From assembly GCA_963621575.1 (NCBI GenBank), contig CAVFEH010000004.1:1-64000 (forward strand): a stretch of DNA of 64,000 nt, given 5' to 3'. Within the stretch, counting starts at the first letter, position 1. Each line of letters begins with the position of its first letter. Positions 23,635-32,726 of the stretch are shown one piece after another. A program made the position numbers and the translations under genes. The DNA comes from UBA1724 sp963621575. GTDB lineage: Bacteria; Verrucomicrobiota; Lentisphaeria; Oligosphaerales; Oligosphaeraceae. The notes under the pieces are model-generated. The model ran no database searches, was not told the DNA's origin, and saw only the letters and a program-made list of their open reading frames with translations.

Positions 23635-24660
23635 ATGATCAAGATTGGCATCAATGGTTTCGGCCGCATTGGCCGCATGGTTTTCCGCGCCGCCGTGGAG
23701 AACTTCTCCGACGACATCCAGGTTGTCGCCATCAACGACCTGCTGGATCCCGATTACCTGGCCTACATGCTGAAGTACGACTCCGTGCACGGCATCTTCA
23801 ACCACGAGGTCAGCGCCGACAACGAGAAGAAGGTGATGGTTGTCGACGGCAAGGAGATCAAGGTTTTCGCCGAGAAGGCGGCCTATGACGAAGCCACGGG
23901 CAAGGCCCTGATCAACTGGGGCGACATGGGCGTCGACGTGGTTGTCGAGTCCACTGGTCTGTTCCTGACCGCCGAGAAGGCCGAGATGCACCTGAAGGCC
24001 GGCGCCAAGAAGGTCATCATGAGCGCCCCCTCCAAGGACGCCACCCCCATGTTCGTGTATGGCGTGAACCACACCAGCTACGCTGGACAGAAGATCATCT
24101 CCAACGCCAGCTGCACCACCAACTGCCTGGCTCCCCTGAGCAAGGTCCTGAACGACAACTTCGGCATCAAGCGCGGTCTGATGACCACCATCCACGCCGC
24201 CACCGCCACCCAGAAGACCGTTGACGGCCCCTCCAAGAAGGATTGGCGCGGCGGCCGCGGCATCCTGGAGAACATGATCCCCTCCAGCACCGGCGCCGCC
24301 AAGGCCGTGGGCAAGGTCCTTCCCGATCTGAACGGCAAGCTGACCGGCATGTCCGTCCGCGTCCCCACCAGCGATGTCTCCTTCGTCGACCTGACCTGCG
24401 AGCTCGAGAAGCCCGCCACCTACGACGAGATCTGCGCCGCCATGAAGAAGGCCAGCGAGGGCGAGCTGAAGGGCATCCTCGGCTACACCGACCAGGCTGT
24501 CGTCTCCACCGATTTCCGTGGCGACGCCCGCACCTCCATCTTCGACGTGAAGGCCGGCATTCAGCTGGATCCCACCTTCGTCAAGGTGTGCTCCTGGTAT
24601 GACAACGAGTGGGGCTACTCCAACAAGGTCCTCGAGATGGCTCGCGTCATCAGCAAGTAA
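23635..24660 (+). CDS. gap: Glyceraldehyde-3-phosphate dehydrogenase
   Basis: GAPDH oxidises and phosphorylates glyceraldehyde 3-phosphate to 1,3-bisphosphoglycerate, reducing NAD+. The 341-residue protein has the dinucleotide motif INGFGRIGR (6-14), an Asp at 35 that favours NAD+, the active-site SNASCTTN with Cys160, and His187. A Shine-Dalgarno AGGAGA sits 8 bp before ATG. Codon use is strongly biased to C-ending codons, as expected of a highly expressed gene. It stands alone between its promoter and a strong terminator, next to the PPi-PFK gene. Confidence 0.98.
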   Translation: MIKIGINGFGRIGRMVFRAAVENFSDDIQVVAINDLLDPDYLAYMLKYDSVHGIFNHEVSADNEKKVMVVDGKEIKVFAEKAAYDEATGKALINWGDMGVDVVVESTGLFLTAEKAEMHLKAGAKKVIMSAPSKDATPMFVYGVNHTSYAGQKIISNASCTTNCLAPLSKVLNDNFGIKRGLMTTIHAATATQKTVDGPSKKDWRGGRGILENMIPSSTGAAKAVGKVLPDLNGKLTGMSVRVPTSDVSFVDLTCELEKPATYDEICAAMKKASEGELKGILGYTDQAVVSTDFRGDARTSIFDVKAGIQLDPTFVKVCSWYDNEWGYSNKVLEMARVISK

Positions 24661-24685
24661 GGACTCTGCGCTGGCAGTCCAGCCA

Positions 24686-24725
24686 AGGGGCCGCTTCCGA
24701 TGCTGTCGGAGGCGGCCCTTTTTTT
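24686..24725 (+). terminator. Terminator of gap
   Basis: GGGCCGCTTCCGA pairs with TCGGAGGCGGCCC (one G-T wobble) around a 5-nt loop, followed by seven T residues. Confidence 0.9.
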
Positions 24726-24774
24726 GTCCGCGCGGGGCGTCGGGACGTCGGGGCAGGGGACGGAGGGAGGGGGC

Positions 24775-24843
24775 TATATTAAGCCTTCGTCCCCGCGCCC
24801 AGGGGAGCTGGCTTTTTGTCTTGTTGTTTTTGTGTCGTATAGT
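24775..24843 (+). promoter_or_regulatory. Candidate promoters of pfp
   Basis: TATATTAAGCC starts at 24775, repeating the motif of rpmH and gap. A second option is TTGTCT (24816-24821) and TATAGT (24838-24843) with a 16-bp spacer, 47 bp before the ATG. Confidence 0.4.
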
Positions 24844-24890
24844 GTGGCCCGAAGAGGCCAGGAATTCCACCCAAGGAGTCTCTTTCCATC

Positions 24891-26546
24891 ATGTCTGAAA
24901 TTTCCCCGTTGCAGAAAGCGCGTGCCGCCTACCAGCCCCGTCTCCCGAAGATTTTGGCGGAGAATGGCCCTTTTGCCGTTGCGAACCTGGGTGCTCCTAC
25001 CCATTCCGTGGCGGACCAGGAGGCCATCCAGAGGCTCTTCCCGGACACCTACGGCCTTCCCGCCATTGACTTCGTGGCCGGCGCCCCACGGGAGACGACC
25101 CCCATCTGCGCGGGCGTGATCCTCTCCGGCGGCCAGGCCCCCGGCGGCCACAATGTCATCGCCGGCCTCTACGACGGCCTGAAGAAGCTGAATGCGAAGA
25201 ACCAGCTCTTCGGCTTCCTGGGCGGCCCCTCCGGACTCATCGACGACAAGCACATCCTGCTGACCGACGAGATCATCGACAGCTACCGGAACACCGGCGG
25301 CTTCGACATGATCTGCAGCGGCCGCACGAAACTGGAGACCGAGGAGCAGTTCCAGAAGGTCATGGCCACCTGCAAGCGCAATGGCATTACCGCCATCGTG
25401 ATCATCGGCGGCGACGACTCCAACACCAATGCCTGCGCGCTGGCCCAGTATCTGGTGTCCCAGAAGGCGGGCGTGCAGGTGATTGGCTGCCCCAAGACCA
25501 TCGACGGCGACCTGAAGAACGCCTGGATCGAGGTCTCCTTCGGCTTCGACACCGCCACCAAGGTCTACTCCGAGCTCATCGGCAACATCATGCGGGATGC
25601 CAACAGCGCCCGGAAGTATTGGCACTTCATCAAGCTCATGGGCCGTTCCGCCTCCCACATCGCCCTGGAGTGCGCCCTGCAGACCCATCCCCAGGCCTGC
25701 ATCATCTCCGAGGAGGTCCAGGCGAAGAAGCTCTCCCTGAAGCAGATCGTCGACCAGCTCACCGCCATCGTGGTGGAGCGCGCCGGGAATTCCATGAACT
25801 TCGGCGTGGTGCTGATTCCCGAGGGGCTCATCGAGTTCATCCCCGAGATCCAGACCCTCATCGCCGAGCTGAACGACCTGCTGGCCAAGAACCAGGCCGA
25901 GTTCGACGCGCTCCCCGACCTGGACGCCAAGGTCGCCTTCGTGGAGGCCCGCCTGACTCCCGCCCACAAGGATGCCTTCCAGCCCCTTCCCGCCGCCATC
26001 AAGGCGCAGCTGGTGGGCGACCGCGACCCCCACGGCAACGTGCAGGTCTCCAAGATTGAGACAGAGAAGATGCTGGCCGAGATGATCGCCGCCAACATCA
26101 AGGCCCTGAATGCCGCCGAGGGCAGGAAGCTGAAGTTCTCCAGCCAGTGCCACTTCTTTGGCTACGAGGGGCGTTGCGCCGCACCCTCCAATTTCGACGC
26201 CAACTACTGCTACTCCCTGGGCTTCACCGCCAGCGCCCTCATCGCCTCCGGCAAGACCGGGTACATGGCCTCCTGCCGCAACATCTCCAAGCCCATGGAC
26301 CAGTGGGTGGCCGGCGGCATCCCGCTGACCATGATGATGAACATGGAGCGCCGCCACGGCAAGGACGTGCCCGTCATCAAGAAGGCACTGGTGGAGCTGG
26401 ACGCAAAGCCCTTCCAGACCCTCGCCGCCAACCGCGACAAGTGGGCGAAGGGCGTCGAGTTCCGCTATCCCGGACCCATCCAGTACTTCGGCCCCGCCGA
26501 AGTCTGCGACGCCCCCACCCAGACCCTCGCCCTGGAGCACGAGTAA
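24891..26546 (+). CDS. pfp: Diphosphate--fructose-6-phosphate 1-phosphotransferase
   Basis: PPi-PFK reversibly phosphorylates fructose 6-phosphate with pyrophosphate instead of ATP. At 551 residues it belongs to the long clade also found in plants, spirochaetes and chlamydiae. GGQAPGG (80-86) and PKTIDGDLK (201-209) are the substrate motifs. GGDDS (173-177) has Asp at the position where ATP-type enzymes have Gly, which marks PPi use. It follows gap; together with glycogen genes downstream it suggests PPi-linked glycolysis. Confidence 0.95.
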   Translation: MSEISPLQKARAAYQPRLPKILAENGPFAVANLGAPTHSVADQEAIQRLFPDTYGLPAIDFVAGAPRETTPICAGVILSGGQAPGGHNVIAGLYDGLKKLNAKNQLFGFLGGPSGLIDDKHILLTDEIIDSYRNTGGFDMICSGRTKLETEEQFQKVMATCKRNGITAIVIIGGDDSNTNACALAQYLVSQKAGVQVIGCPKTIDGDLKNAWIEVSFGFDTATKVYSELIGNIMRDANSARKYWHFIKLMGRSASHIALECALQTHPQACIISEEVQAKKLSLKQIVDQLTAIVVERAGNSMNFGVVLIPEGLIEFIPEIQTLIAELNDLLAKNQAEFDALPDLDAKVAFVEARLTPAHKDAFQPLPAAIKAQLVGDRDPHGNVQVSKIETEKMLAEMIAANIKALNAAEGRKLKFSSQCHFFGYEGRCAAPSNFDANYCYSLGFTASALIASGKTGYMASCRNISKPMDQWVAGGIPLTMMMNMERRHGKDVPVIKKALVELDAKPFQTLAANRDKWAKGVEFRYPGPIQYFGPAEVCDAPTQTLALEHE

Positions 26547-26595
26547 AACGCGGAATTGGCCGGCGTCGCCGCCGGCCCCATTCCCCAGGACGGCA

Positions 26596-26645
26596 GAAAA
26601 GCCGGTTTTGCAGGCAAAAGGCGTTTGCTTGTAAAATCGGCTTTC
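26596..26645. promoter_or_regulatory. Long imperfect inverted repeat after pfp
   Basis: Arms at 26596-26618 and 26624-26645 (left arm starts GAAAAGCCGGTTTTGC) pair over about 22 bp with three mismatches and one bulge, around a 5-nt loop. It lies 49 bp after the pfp stop and its right arm overlaps the -35 of the next promoter. It could be a terminator without a U tract or an operator-like element. Confidence 0.55.
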
Positions 26646-26656
26646 CTCGTTATAGT
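26629..26656 (+). promoter_or_regulatory. Candidate promoter of tcdA
   Basis: TTGTAA (26629-26634) and TATAGT (26651-26656) are 16 bp apart. The leader to ATG 26817 is about 155 nt. Confidence 0.5.
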
Positions 26657-26816
26657 TAGGCAACAGTCAATCAGGAAGGGTGGAAATCCTTCCCGAGACC
26701 CCCATTTGGGGACGGAGAGTCCGTTCCCGGCGGAAAATCCCCCCTCTTTCTGCTGGAGAACCAAATTATCACTCTCCGTCCCCTTTTTTTATTATCCCCT
26801 GGATTCCCGTTTTGTC

Positions 26817-27581
26817 ATGGCATTGGATCTCTCCCGGCTCGGACTGCTGGTCGGCGAGGAGGCGCTGGCGCGCCTCTCGCAGACGCGGATTCTGGTGTGC
26901 GGCCTGGGGGGCGTGGGCTCCTGGGCGGCGGAGGCCCTCTGTCGTTGCGGCGTCGGCACCCTGGGGCTGGCGGACTTCGACAAGGTCCATTCCAGCAATC
27001 TGAATCGGCAACTCCCGGCGCTCCACAGCACCCTGGGACGCCCCAAGACCGCCGTGGTGGCGGAGCGACTCCGCGATGTCAATCCCGAGGTCACGCTGAT
27101 GGAGCTGCCCGGCCGCCTGACTCCGGGGAATATCCCCGCATTGCTGGAAAACCGCGCATGGAGCGCCGTCCTGGATGCCGTGGACGACCGCGCCGCAAAG
27201 CTGGCGCTGTTGAAGGAGTGCCGCACCCGCGGCATCCCCGTGGTCACCAGCCTGGGGGCCGCGAATCTCACCGACCCCGCACAATTGGAAATCACCACCC
27301 TGGAGAAGACCAGCGGAAGCCCCCTGGCGCGAATCCTCCGGAAGGCGCTTCGCCGGGAAGGCGTCCCCCTGGACATCCCGTGCGTCGCCTCCCGGGAACT
27401 CCCCCTCCTCTGCCAGGCGGAGGCCGAAGCCCCCGGGGAACGGCGCCCCATGGGCTCCCTTGTCACCGTCACCGCAACCGCCGGACTCCTCTGCGCCCAC
27501 GCTCTTCTGGAACCCCTCCTGGAAATGGACAAGAGACCCCGCCGGGGCAATACAATTCTAAAAAAAACTGACGATTTTTGA
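26817..27581 (+). CDS. tcdA: tRNA threonylcarbamoyladenosine dehydratase
   Basis: TcdA (YgdL/CsdL) is an E1-like enzyme that cyclises t6A37 of tRNA to ct6A using ATP. The 254-residue protein has the nucleotide-binding GLGGVGSWAAEAL (29-41), the ADFDKVHSSNLNRQ segment typical of ThiF/MoeB-fold enzymes, and the TSLGAANLTDP region of the TcdA branch. Length fits TcdA (about 255-270). ATG 26817 matches the family start. It is flanked by AT-rich intergenic DNA and seems monocistronic. Confidence 0.85.
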   Translation: MALDLSRLGLLVGEEALARLSQTRILVCGLGGVGSWAAEALCRCGVGTLGLADFDKVHSSNLNRQLPALHSTLGRPKTAVVAERLRDVNPEVTLMELPGRLTPGNIPALLENRAWSAVLDAVDDRAAKLALLKECRTRGIPVVTSLGAANLTDPAQLEITTLEKTSGSPLARILRKALRREGVPLDIPCVASRELPLLCQAEAEAPGERRPMGSLVTVTATAGLLCAHALLEPLLEMDKRPRRGNTILKKTDDF

Positions 27582-27929
27582 CAAACGCTGACAATTTTAA
27601 CACGCTGTATTTCCTAAATAACGCCATTGTTCAATTATGTCATATAATTGTCGTGTGGAAACGGTTGGATGGATATTGTGTCCTGGTGTGTCAGGGGGTA
27701 TTACGCAGGGAAACGAGATTTTTGCCAAAGTCCCTTTCCTGTTTGGAGTCCGTGCTTTACGCGTTATAGTACCCCCCGTTGCCGCCGGGATGGGCCGGGC
27801 TGGTCTTTTTTTGGCGGCAGGGTTTCCCGATCCGATGACCTTGCGTTTTTATTGACAGGGCTTGTATTTCGCCCGGCGGGGGCGGCGAGTCCGCAACCTC
27901 CCGGTTTTGGGAGAGGAGACATACCACTT
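27582..27929 (+). promoter_or_regulatory. Upstream region of the CBM48-glgA-glgB operon
   Basis: This 348-bp gap is AT-rich at its left end. CAATTAT and ATAATTG form a 7-bp inverted repeat at 27632-27650, an operator-like site. TTGGAG (27743-27748) and TATAGT (27765-27770) with a 16-bp spacer form a candidate promoter. A second possibility is TTGCGT with TGTATT near 27840-27870. A Shine-Dalgarno-like GAGAGGAGA lies just before the CBM48 gene. Confidence 0.45.
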
Positions 27930-28277
27930 ATGACTGAGAAGAGCGAAGCCGCAGCCAAGAGTGCGAAGAAGCGTGCAGTCCGGAAGAATCCCCGCGCCGG
28001 CCAGCCCCGTGGACGTCGTGTCACCTTCCGTTATCAGGGCGAGCCCGGCCATCAGGTTTTCGTGGCGGGCACCTTCAATGAGTGGGCTCCCGAGGACCGC
28101 GCGTTGACGGACAAGGCGGGCAACGGCGAATACGCGGTGTGCCTGCTTCTGAAGCCCGGCCGCTACGAGTACAAGCTGGTGGTGGACGGGCAGTGGATCT
28201 TGGATCCCGCCAACCCCAAGGAGTCCTCCAACGACTACGGCACCCGGAACAACGTCCTGGACGTCCCGGAGGCATAG
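27930..28277 (+). CDS. Stand-alone CBM48 glycogen-binding protein
   Basis: The 115-residue protein has a Lys/Arg-rich tail (1-30) followed by one CBM48/AMPK-type glycogen-binding domain: VTFRYQGEPGHQVFVAGTFN, then LLLKPGRYEYKLVVDGQWIL, and DPANP near the end. Such domains bind alpha-glucan; no catalytic domain is attached. It lies 118 bp upstream of glycogen synthase and two genes before branching enzyme, so it probably helps recruit or regulate glycogen enzymes. That role is inferred. Confidence 0.85.
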   Translation: MTEKSEAAAKSAKKRAVRKNPRAGQPRGRRVTFRYQGEPGHQVFVAGTFNEWAPEDRALTDKAGNGEYAVCLLLKPGRYEYKLVVDGQWILDPANPKESSNDYGTRNNVLDVPEA

Positions 28278-28395
28278 CCCGCTTCCCTTCCCCGCTTCCG
28301 CCCCTCCCGGCGCCGCATTCCGGCGTCCGGCGGATTCCGGGCGCGTGCGCCCGCCATTCGTTTCCTGAAATTCAGCAACCGGAGACCGCATAGCC

Positions 28396-30069
28396 ATGAC
28401 CAAAGAGAATTCCGCTCCCAGGCTGGTACCCACGAAGAGCGCCGAGGAGCTGATGGACACCAAGTCGGATGTCCAGATCCTCCATCGCGAGGACGGCGGG
28501 CAACAGGTGGCGCCGAGCCGTCCGAAGATTCTGGTGGTGACCCCGGAGATCACCTATCTTCCCCAGGAGATCCTGAACCACGGCCTGGGCACCAACCAGT
28601 ACAGCGATTTGACGAACCAGTCGGTGAGCTACTCCTCCAAGGCCGGCGGCCTGGCGGATGTCTCCGCGTCGCTGGTCTCCGCCCTCTACAACATGGGCGC
28701 GGACGTCCACGTGGCGCTGCCCTTCTACCGGAAGCTCTACCACATCGACCCCAACCGCCTGGACCACTACGAGAAGCGCCGCCAGCAGCTCTCCAGCGCC
28801 ATGCCCGAGGAGCGCGTCCACTTCGCCAAAGACTACATCTTCAACTACCGCGAACGCGTCTATTCCAGCGACCCCGTCCGCTCCCAGCGCATCAGCCTGG
28901 CTTTCCAGCGCGAGGTCATCAACCACACCATCCCCGAACTGCAGCCGGACCTGATCCACTGCAATGACTGGATGACCGGATTGCTGCCCGCTTTCGCGCG
29001 CCGGATGCACATCCCCAGCCTCTTCACGGTACACAACATCCATACCCAGAAGACCACCATGGAGTGCATTGAGGACGCCGGCATTGACGCCGCCTTCTTC
29101 TGGCACAACCTCTACTTCGAGCGCCCGCCATACTCCTACGAGGAGAGCCGCTCCACCAACCAGGTGGACTTCCTGACCTCCGGAATCTTCGCCAGCCATT
29201 TCATCAACACCGTCTCCCCTACCTTCCTGAAGGAGATCGTGGACGGACGCATCGGATTCATCCCCCAGTACATCCGGAACGAAATCGCCAACAAGTACTA
29301 CGCCGGCGTGGCCACGGGAATCCTGAATGCGCCGGATCCGGATGACGACCCCGCGGTGGACCCCGAGCTGTCGATCCACTACACTCCGGAGACGCACGCC
29401 GAGGCCAAGCGGAAGATCAAGGCGGAGTTCCAGAAGAAACTGGGTCTGCAGGTGAATCCCGACGCGCCGCTCTTCTTCTGGCCCAGCCGCCTGGACCCCA
29501 TCCAGAAGGGGCCCCAGCTGCTCTCCAACATTCTCTACGATGTCATCCACAAATACTGGGACCAGCAGATTCAGTTCGCGTTCGTGGCGGACGGGCCCTA
29601 CCAGAATGTCTTCCGCTCCATCGCCGACCAGCACAAGTTCCATAGCCTGGTGGCGGTCCTTTCCTTCGACAAGGAGCTCTCCAAGCAGGGGTACGCGGCT
29701 TCGGACTTCATCCTGATGCCCTCCAGCTACGAACCCTGCGGACTGCCCCAGATGACCGCCCCCATCTACGGAAGCCTGCCCATCGTCCACGACACCGGCG
29801 GTCTCCACGACACCGTCACGGACCTGGACGTCCATGCCCACACGGGGAACGGCTTCGTCTTCAAGAACTTCGACAACGGCGGGCTCTTCTGGGCCATCGA
29901 CCAGGCCATGAACTTCTGGTCCCAGCCCCGGGAAGTGCGCGAGCGCGAGATCCGCCGGATCATGGTGGAGAGCAAGGCCCGCTTCAACCACCATCAGACC
30001 GCCCAGGCATATATCGACCTTTACGAGAAGATGCTCAACCGGAAGCTGGTGGAGTGGCAGGCGGACTAG
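28396..30069 (+). CDS. glgA: Glycogen synthase (GT5)
   Basis: GlgA extends alpha-1,4-glucan from ADP-glucose. The 557-residue protein has a ~40-residue N-terminal extension before SRPKILVVTPEITYLP, the KAGGLADV motif (82-89) that binds ADP-glucose, HCNDWMTGLLP, FTVHNIHTQ, and the C-terminal MPSSYEPCGLPQM active-site segment. Compared with typical bacterial GlgA (about 480) it is longer and the KAGGL loop is preceded by an insert (NHGLGTNQYSDLTNQ). glgB follows by 41 bp. No glgC or glgP is in the window. Confidence 0.9.
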   Translation: MTKENSAPRLVPTKSAEELMDTKSDVQILHREDGGQQVAPSRPKILVVTPEITYLPQEILNHGLGTNQYSDLTNQSVSYSSKAGGLADVSASLVSALYNMGADVHVALPFYRKLYHIDPNRLDHYEKRRQQLSSAMPEERVHFAKDYIFNYRERVYSSDPVRSQRISLAFQREVINHTIPELQPDLIHCNDWMTGLLPAFARRMHIPSLFTVHNIHTQKTTMECIEDAGIDAAFFWHNLYFERPPYSYEESRSTNQVDFLTSGIFASHFINTVSPTFLKEIVDGRIGFIPQYIRNEIANKYYAGVATGILNAPDPDDDPAVDPELSIHYTPETHAEAKRKIKAEFQKKLGLQVNPDAPLFFWPSRLDPIQKGPQLLSNILYDVIHKYWDQQIQFAFVADGPYQNVFRSIADQHKFHSLVAVLSFDKELSKQGYAASDFILMPSSYEPCGLPQMTAPIYGSLPIVHDTGGLHDTVTDLDVHAHTGNGFVFKNFDNGGLFWAIDQAMNFWSQPREVREREIRRIMVESKARFNHHQTAQAYIDLYEKMLNRKLVEWQAD

Positions 30070-30110
30070 CCCGCCCACACACGACTTCCCTCCCTCCTTC
30101 CTCCCGACCC

Positions 30111-32243
30111 ATGGCATTCCCCCAGACAGAGAAGCACGACCCCGCCGCCACCCAGGCGGCACCCGGCGGCGCAGCGCGTCCGGAGAGTCCCGCCGCCGAG
30201 GGGGAGGGCGCCGCCCCCGCGCTCTTCCGGGATCCCTGGCTGGAGCCCTTCCGGGAGGTCTACCGGGAGCGCCAGGAGTTCGTGGCGCAGCGCCGCCGGG
30301 AGCTGCTGGACTTCCGGGGGGTGGAGACCCTGCGGGAGGCCGCGGATTGGCACGAGACCTACGGCTTCCATCGTCTCCCCAATGGCACGTGGCGCTTTCG
30401 GGAGTGGCTCCCCAACGCCACCGCCGCCTGTCTTCTGGGCGACTTCAACCAGTGGGCCTCCTCGCCCTGGTTTGAGCTGCATCCCGTGCCGGGCACGGAG
30501 GACTGGCAGGCGGAGATCCCCGGCGAATTGATGCGCGAGGGGCAGAGCTGCCAGCTCTTTGTGGAGTGGCCCGGGGGGCAGGGCTGGCGACTCCCCACGG
30601 CGGCTTCGCAGGTGCGCCGGGAAGTCCAGGGGAATGGCAATGTCCTATTCAACGCCGTGGTGCGGGAGGAGACCCGCGACTATCCCTGGCTCCACGATGA
30701 TTTCCGCCCCGCCCCCCAGATGCTGGTGTACGAGGCGCATGTGGGCATCGCGCAGGAGGAGCCCCGCGTGGGCACCTACCGCGAGTTCGCTGAAAAGACG
30801 CTCCCGCGCATCGCCCAAGAGGGATACACCTGCCTCCAGCTTATGGCGGTGGCGCAGCATCCCTACTACGCCTCCTTCGGCTACCACGTGGCGAATTTCT
30901 TCGCCCCCGAGGAGCTTTTCGGCTCCCCCGAGGACCTGAAGGCGCTGGTGGACGCCGCGCATGGCCTGGGCCTCCGCGTGGTCATGGACCTGGTCCATTC
31001 CCACGCCGTGAAGAACGAGCTGGAGGGCCTGGGCAATCTCTGCGGTCGCCGGGACCAGTTCTTCCACGATGGGCCCCGCGGCGAGCATCCCGCCTGGAAT
31101 TCCTATTGCTTCAATTACGGGAAGCCCCAGGTGGCGCGCTTCCTCCTCTCGAATTGCCGCTATTGGCTCGAGGAATACCATCTGGACGGCTTCCGGTTCG
31201 ACGGCGTCACCAGCATGCTCTACTTCGACCATGGGCTGGGGCACGCCTTCCAGGGATACCAGGATTATTTCGGCCCCAATGTGGACTGGGATTCCGTGGC
31301 GTATCTCACCATGGCCAACGAGCTCTGCCACCAGCTCCCGCGACCCGCCGTCACCATCGCCGAGGACATCTCCGGAATGCCCGGCCTGGCGTTTTCCGTC
31401 CAGGAGGGCGGCATCGGATTCGACTACCGGCTGGCCATGGGCATCACCGATCTCTGGTTCAAGCTCCTGGACCGCCCTGACGAATACTGGGACATGGGGG
31501 CGCTGTGGTACGAGCTGACCAACTGCCGACAGGAGGAAAAGACGCTCTCCTACGTGGAATGCCATGACCAGGCGTTAGTGGGAGGGCAGACCTTCCTCTT
31601 CCGGTGCCTTGGAAACGCCATGTACCAGGCCATGGACCGGCAGAGCCAGAATCTCCTGGTGGACCGCGGAATCGCCCTCCACAAGATGGCCCGGCTGGTC
31701 ACCGCCGCCACCGCCAGGAGTGGATACCTGAATTTCATGGGCAACGAGTTCGGGCACCCGGAATGGCTGGACTTCCCCCGGGAGGGCAACGGATGGTCCT
31801 ACGACCACGCACGCCGCCGCTGGGACCTGGCAGACGACCCGAATCTCCGCTATTCCAGCCTCCTGGCCTTCGACCACGCAATGATCGAACTGCTCCGCAG
31901 GCACCCGCACTTCTTCCAGACCACCCCGGAATACCGGCTGGTGGACCAGGAACGGCATCTCATCGTATTCGAACGCGACGGACTCCTCCTGGCGTTCAAT
32001 TTCCACCCTACGCAATCCTATCAGGATCTGAACCTCCCCTGCCAGGGCGGCGAATACGCCCTCGTCCTGGACTCAGACGCAAAACCCTACGACGGCTTCG
32101 GACGCGTCCAGCCTGGACAGCACTTCTACAACCGGGCCCCACAGGGAGAATATCGATACCTGTCCGTATACCTTCCCTGCCGGACCGCCCTCGTCCTGGA
32201 ATGCATGGACGGCATCCAGGGAGCCAGCGGGCCCCGCGCCTAG
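30111..32243 (+). CDS. glgB: 1,4-alpha-glucan branching enzyme (GH13, eukaryote-like)
   Basis: The enzyme makes alpha-1,6 branches in glycogen. The 710-residue protein has a CBM48 domain (about 85-180, with WLPNATAACLLGDFNQW) and a GH13 barrel. YEAHVGIA and SFGYHVANFFAP match the subfamily that contains eukaryotic branching enzymes. Catalytic residues are Asp364 (DGFRFD), Glu418 (TIAEDISG) and Asp486 (ECHDQ). ATG 30111 is chosen over the frame-open GTG upstream. It closes the CBM48-glgA-glgB unit and converges with the next minus-strand gene. Confidence 0.93.
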   Translation: MAFPQTEKHDPAATQAAPGGAARPESPAAEGEGAAPALFRDPWLEPFREVYRERQEFVAQRRRELLDFRGVETLREAADWHETYGFHRLPNGTWRFREWLPNATAACLLGDFNQWASSPWFELHPVPGTEDWQAEIPGELMREGQSCQLFVEWPGGQGWRLPTAASQVRREVQGNGNVLFNAVVREETRDYPWLHDDFRPAPQMLVYEAHVGIAQEEPRVGTYREFAEKTLPRIAQEGYTCLQLMAVAQHPYYASFGYHVANFFAPEELFGSPEDLKALVDAAHGLGLRVVMDLVHSHAVKNELEGLGNLCGRRDQFFHDGPRGEHPAWNSYCFNYGKPQVARFLLSNCRYWLEEYHLDGFRFDGVTSMLYFDHGLGHAFQGYQDYFGPNVDWDSVAYLTMANELCHQLPRPAVTIAEDISGMPGLAFSVQEGGIGFDYRLAMGITDLWFKLLDRPDEYWDMGALWYELTNCRQEEKTLSYVECHDQALVGGQTFLFRCLGNAMYQAMDRQSQNLLVDRGIALHKMARLVTAATARSGYLNFMGNEFGHPEWLDFPREGNGWSYDHARRRWDLADDPNLRYSSLLAFDHAMIELLRRHPHFFQTTPEYRLVDQERHLIVFERDGLLLAFNFHPTQSYQDLNLPCQGGEYALVLDSDAKPYDGFGRVQPGQHFYNRAPQGEYRYLSVYLPCRTALVLECMDGIQGASGPRA

Positions 32244-32312
32244 TGCTTGGCGGGCTGGTGGCTGCCCGGCTTCGCCCCGCCCCGCCCGGTCATGACGTGG
32301 CGCTTTCGCCCG

Positions 32313-32711
32313 TCACCGGGGAAAACGGCCCCTCCGGGGCCTGACCTTGATCCGCTTCGGCATCTTCTGGTGGATCTTGACCGTGCCGCCGTTCTTCTTG
32401 TGGAGAACCTTCATCTTGTTCTTTTTCCGCAGAGTGCCGTTCTTCCGGACCTGGTATTTTGTATATTCGTCGCAACCGGTTTCAAGCACCACGATGTCCC
32501 CCGGCGCGCCGTAGCAGTCGTTGTAGTAGCCGCATCTGGGCGGCGGCGGCGGAGGCTCTCGTCTGCAAGGCCGCCGCCGATACTGGTCCTGGTAGCAGTC
32601 CGGGACGCGCTTTCTGCCAAAGGAGTCGTATTCGTCATAGTATGAACCGGCGAAGAGGGGCGGCGCCAGGAGGCTTGCCACTGTCAATATCGTGAATAGG
32701 ATTTTGAACAT
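32313..32711 (-). CDS. Small basic exported protein, unknown
   Basis: Not recognised. The 132-residue protein has a clear signal peptide (MFKILFTILTVASLLAPPLF, cleavage near AGS). The mature part has a Tyr/Asp patch, a proline run (REPPPPPPRCG) and a very basic C-terminal tail rich in Lys and Arg. Cys residues (PDCYQ, RPCRR, RCGYYNDCYG, TGCDEY) suggest disulfides. It lies 15 bp downstream of the gene at 32727 and converges with glgB. Confidence 0.55.
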   Translation of the reverse strand: MFKILFTILTVASLLAPPLFAGSYYDEYDSFGRKRVPDCYQDQYRRRPCRREPPPPPPRCGYYNDCYGAPGDIVVLETGCDEYTKYQVRKNGTLRKKNKMKVLHKKNGGTVKIHQKMPKRIKVRPRRGRFPR

Positions 32712-32726
32712 TCTTTTCTCTCCGGC

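Noticed and set aside
24774..26663. Open frame of 629 codons on the minus strand under pfp
   Set aside because: It is antisense to the PPi-PFK gene, and it also runs through the pfp promoter region.
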